15,592 nt of DNA from CAYONM01 sp964405325. GTDB lineage: Bacteria > Planctomycetota > UBA11346. The translations under genes were made by a program, and so were the position numbers. The notes below the pieces were generated by a model. That model was not told the DNA's origin. It saw only the letters and a program-made list of their open reading frames with translations, and searched no databases. The stretch is from NCBI GenBank assembly GCA_964405325.1, contig CAYONM010000069.1:1-15592 (forward strand), read 5' to 3'. This document shows, piece after piece, positions 14,984-15,592 of this stretch (position 1 is its first letter; each line of letters opens with the position of its first letter).

Positions 14984-15592
14984 ATGCTGCCGGCCTTCAA
15001 TAGCAATCTCCTGCCTGGTGAGGAGGTGGACCAGATCCTGGTGCATCTGCAGCCTTTCGTGCAGGGTTTGCGGGTCGAGTTGGGCTGGCGGGAAGTTGGT
15101 GTCGAGCTGCGTATCGGCCGCAAATTGATTCGGCAGTGCCAACGGGACCGGCGAGCGGTGGATCGGTTGCGCCGGGGTTTGGATGAGGTCGGGGCGGTGG
15201 TCACCAGCATCAACGCCTTCCCCCTGCTGCCGTTCCAGGACCAGAGCCGCAAGCAGCAAGTGTATGAGCCGGATTGGACGCGCATGGAGCGACAGGAGCT
15301 GTCCCAGGCCCTGATCCCGATCGCCTGTGCCCTGGTGGCCACCGATCCGGTGTGCATTTCCACCCTGCCTGGTTCCTACAAGCCCTGGGGGGCGCGGGCC
15401 AACGACCCCAAACGCATCGCCGCCGCTTGGGGGCGGTGGGCGGCAGCAGCCTGGCAGCATCGCACCAGCCACAGCCGTCAGGCGGTGCTCTGTCCCGAGC
15501 CGGAGCCCTGGTGCACCCTGGAAAACAGCCATGAATTAGCGGCCTTCTGGCAGGGCCCGATGGCCCATGTCGGCCTAAGCGCTGCGGCGGCG
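14984..15592 (+). CDS. eboE: EboE-like metabolite traffic protein (5' part, runs off window)
   Basis: The frame is open for 203 codons to the window edge. It matches the EboE family (TIM-barrel, sugar-phosphate isomerase-like) at several points: SNLLPGEEV near the start, TSINAFPLL (74-82), QVYEPDWTRMERQ (92-104), ISTLPGSYKPWG (125-136) and LCPEPEPWCTLENS (169-182). Ebo genes often stand together (A to F) and are linked to transport or prenylation of secondary metabolites, including scytonemin, edb and eustigmatophyte clusters; no other Ebo gene is visible here. The start at 14984 is chosen by the family length before NLLPGE. It has a poor ribosome site, and it follows an intrinsic terminator by 38 bp, so its own promoter would have to overlap that structure. 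Confidence 0.82.
   Translation, partial: MLPAFNSNLLPGEEVDQILVHLQPFVQGLRVELGWREVGVELRIGRKLIRQCQRDRRAVDRLRRGLDEVGAVVTSINAFPLLPFQDQSRKQQVYEPDWTRMERQELSQALIPIACALVATDPVCISTLPGSYKPWGARANDPKRIAAAWGRWAAAAWQHRTSHSRQAVLCPEPEPWCTLENSHELAAFWQGPMAHVGLSAAAA

Noticed and set aside
14969..15532. A 187-codon minus-strand frame near the right edge
   Set aside because: Antisense to the EboE-like frame, which has several family blocks.
1..15592. CRISPR array, tRNA or rRNA genes
   Set aside because: No regularly spaced repeats and no cloverleaf or rRNA-like sequence seen on reading both strands.

Overview
The window is a GC-rich, gene-dense bacterial chromosome segment with no tRNA, rRNA or CRISPR array. The mix of genes suggests a free-living or gut-type member of the PVC superphylum (Lentisphaerota/Kiritimatiellota-like): a GntR-type wHTH fused to a LacI-type sensor, an AraC regulator divergent from a URO-D/MtaA-like protein, an AmmeMemoRadiSam set, an Mpv17-like membrane protein, a short FtsY, and EboE. 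This taxonomic placement is an inference from gene content only.

Layout. (1) 1-353: the 3' part of a Y1 (IS200/REP-type) transposase that appears to lose its C-terminus. (2) 507-1811, minus: a two-domain SGNH/GDSL hydrolase whose N-terminal copy looks catalytically dead. (3) 2067-4531, minus: a compact operon of AmmeMemoRadiSam radical SAM enzyme, AMMECR1-domain protein and an Mpv17/PMP22-like membrane protein. The Memo-like AmmeMemoRadiSam B gene (4581-5360) is transcribed divergently from it. (4) 5361-5524: an intergenic stretch with a tandem 11-bp repeat and a long imperfect inverted repeat that looks like a dispersed element. (5) 5525-7593: a URO-D/MtaA-like protein (minus) and a divergent AraC regulator (plus) sharing a 92-bp promoter region. 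(6) 7643-10118: an M17 leucyl aminopeptidase followed 10 bp later by a GntR/LacI-hybrid regulator, which carries an in-frame TGA 31 codons before its expected end. (7) 10127-12121, minus: FtsH. (8) 12316-14896, plus: FtsY and two secreted PDZ proteins in an apparent operon ending in a good intrinsic terminator (14920-14945). (9) 14984-end: the 5' part of an eboE gene running off the window.

How they fit together. FtsH (membrane protein degradation), FtsY (SRP receptor) and two periplasmic or secreted PDZ proteins form a plausible membrane-protein biogenesis and quality-control neighbourhood. The AmmeMemoRadiSam trio is a conserved but functionally undefined set; here it travels with an Mpv17-like membrane protein, which is the most interesting association in the window. 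The AraC/URO-D pair and the GntR/LacI regulator look like local catabolic control units typical of this type of genome.
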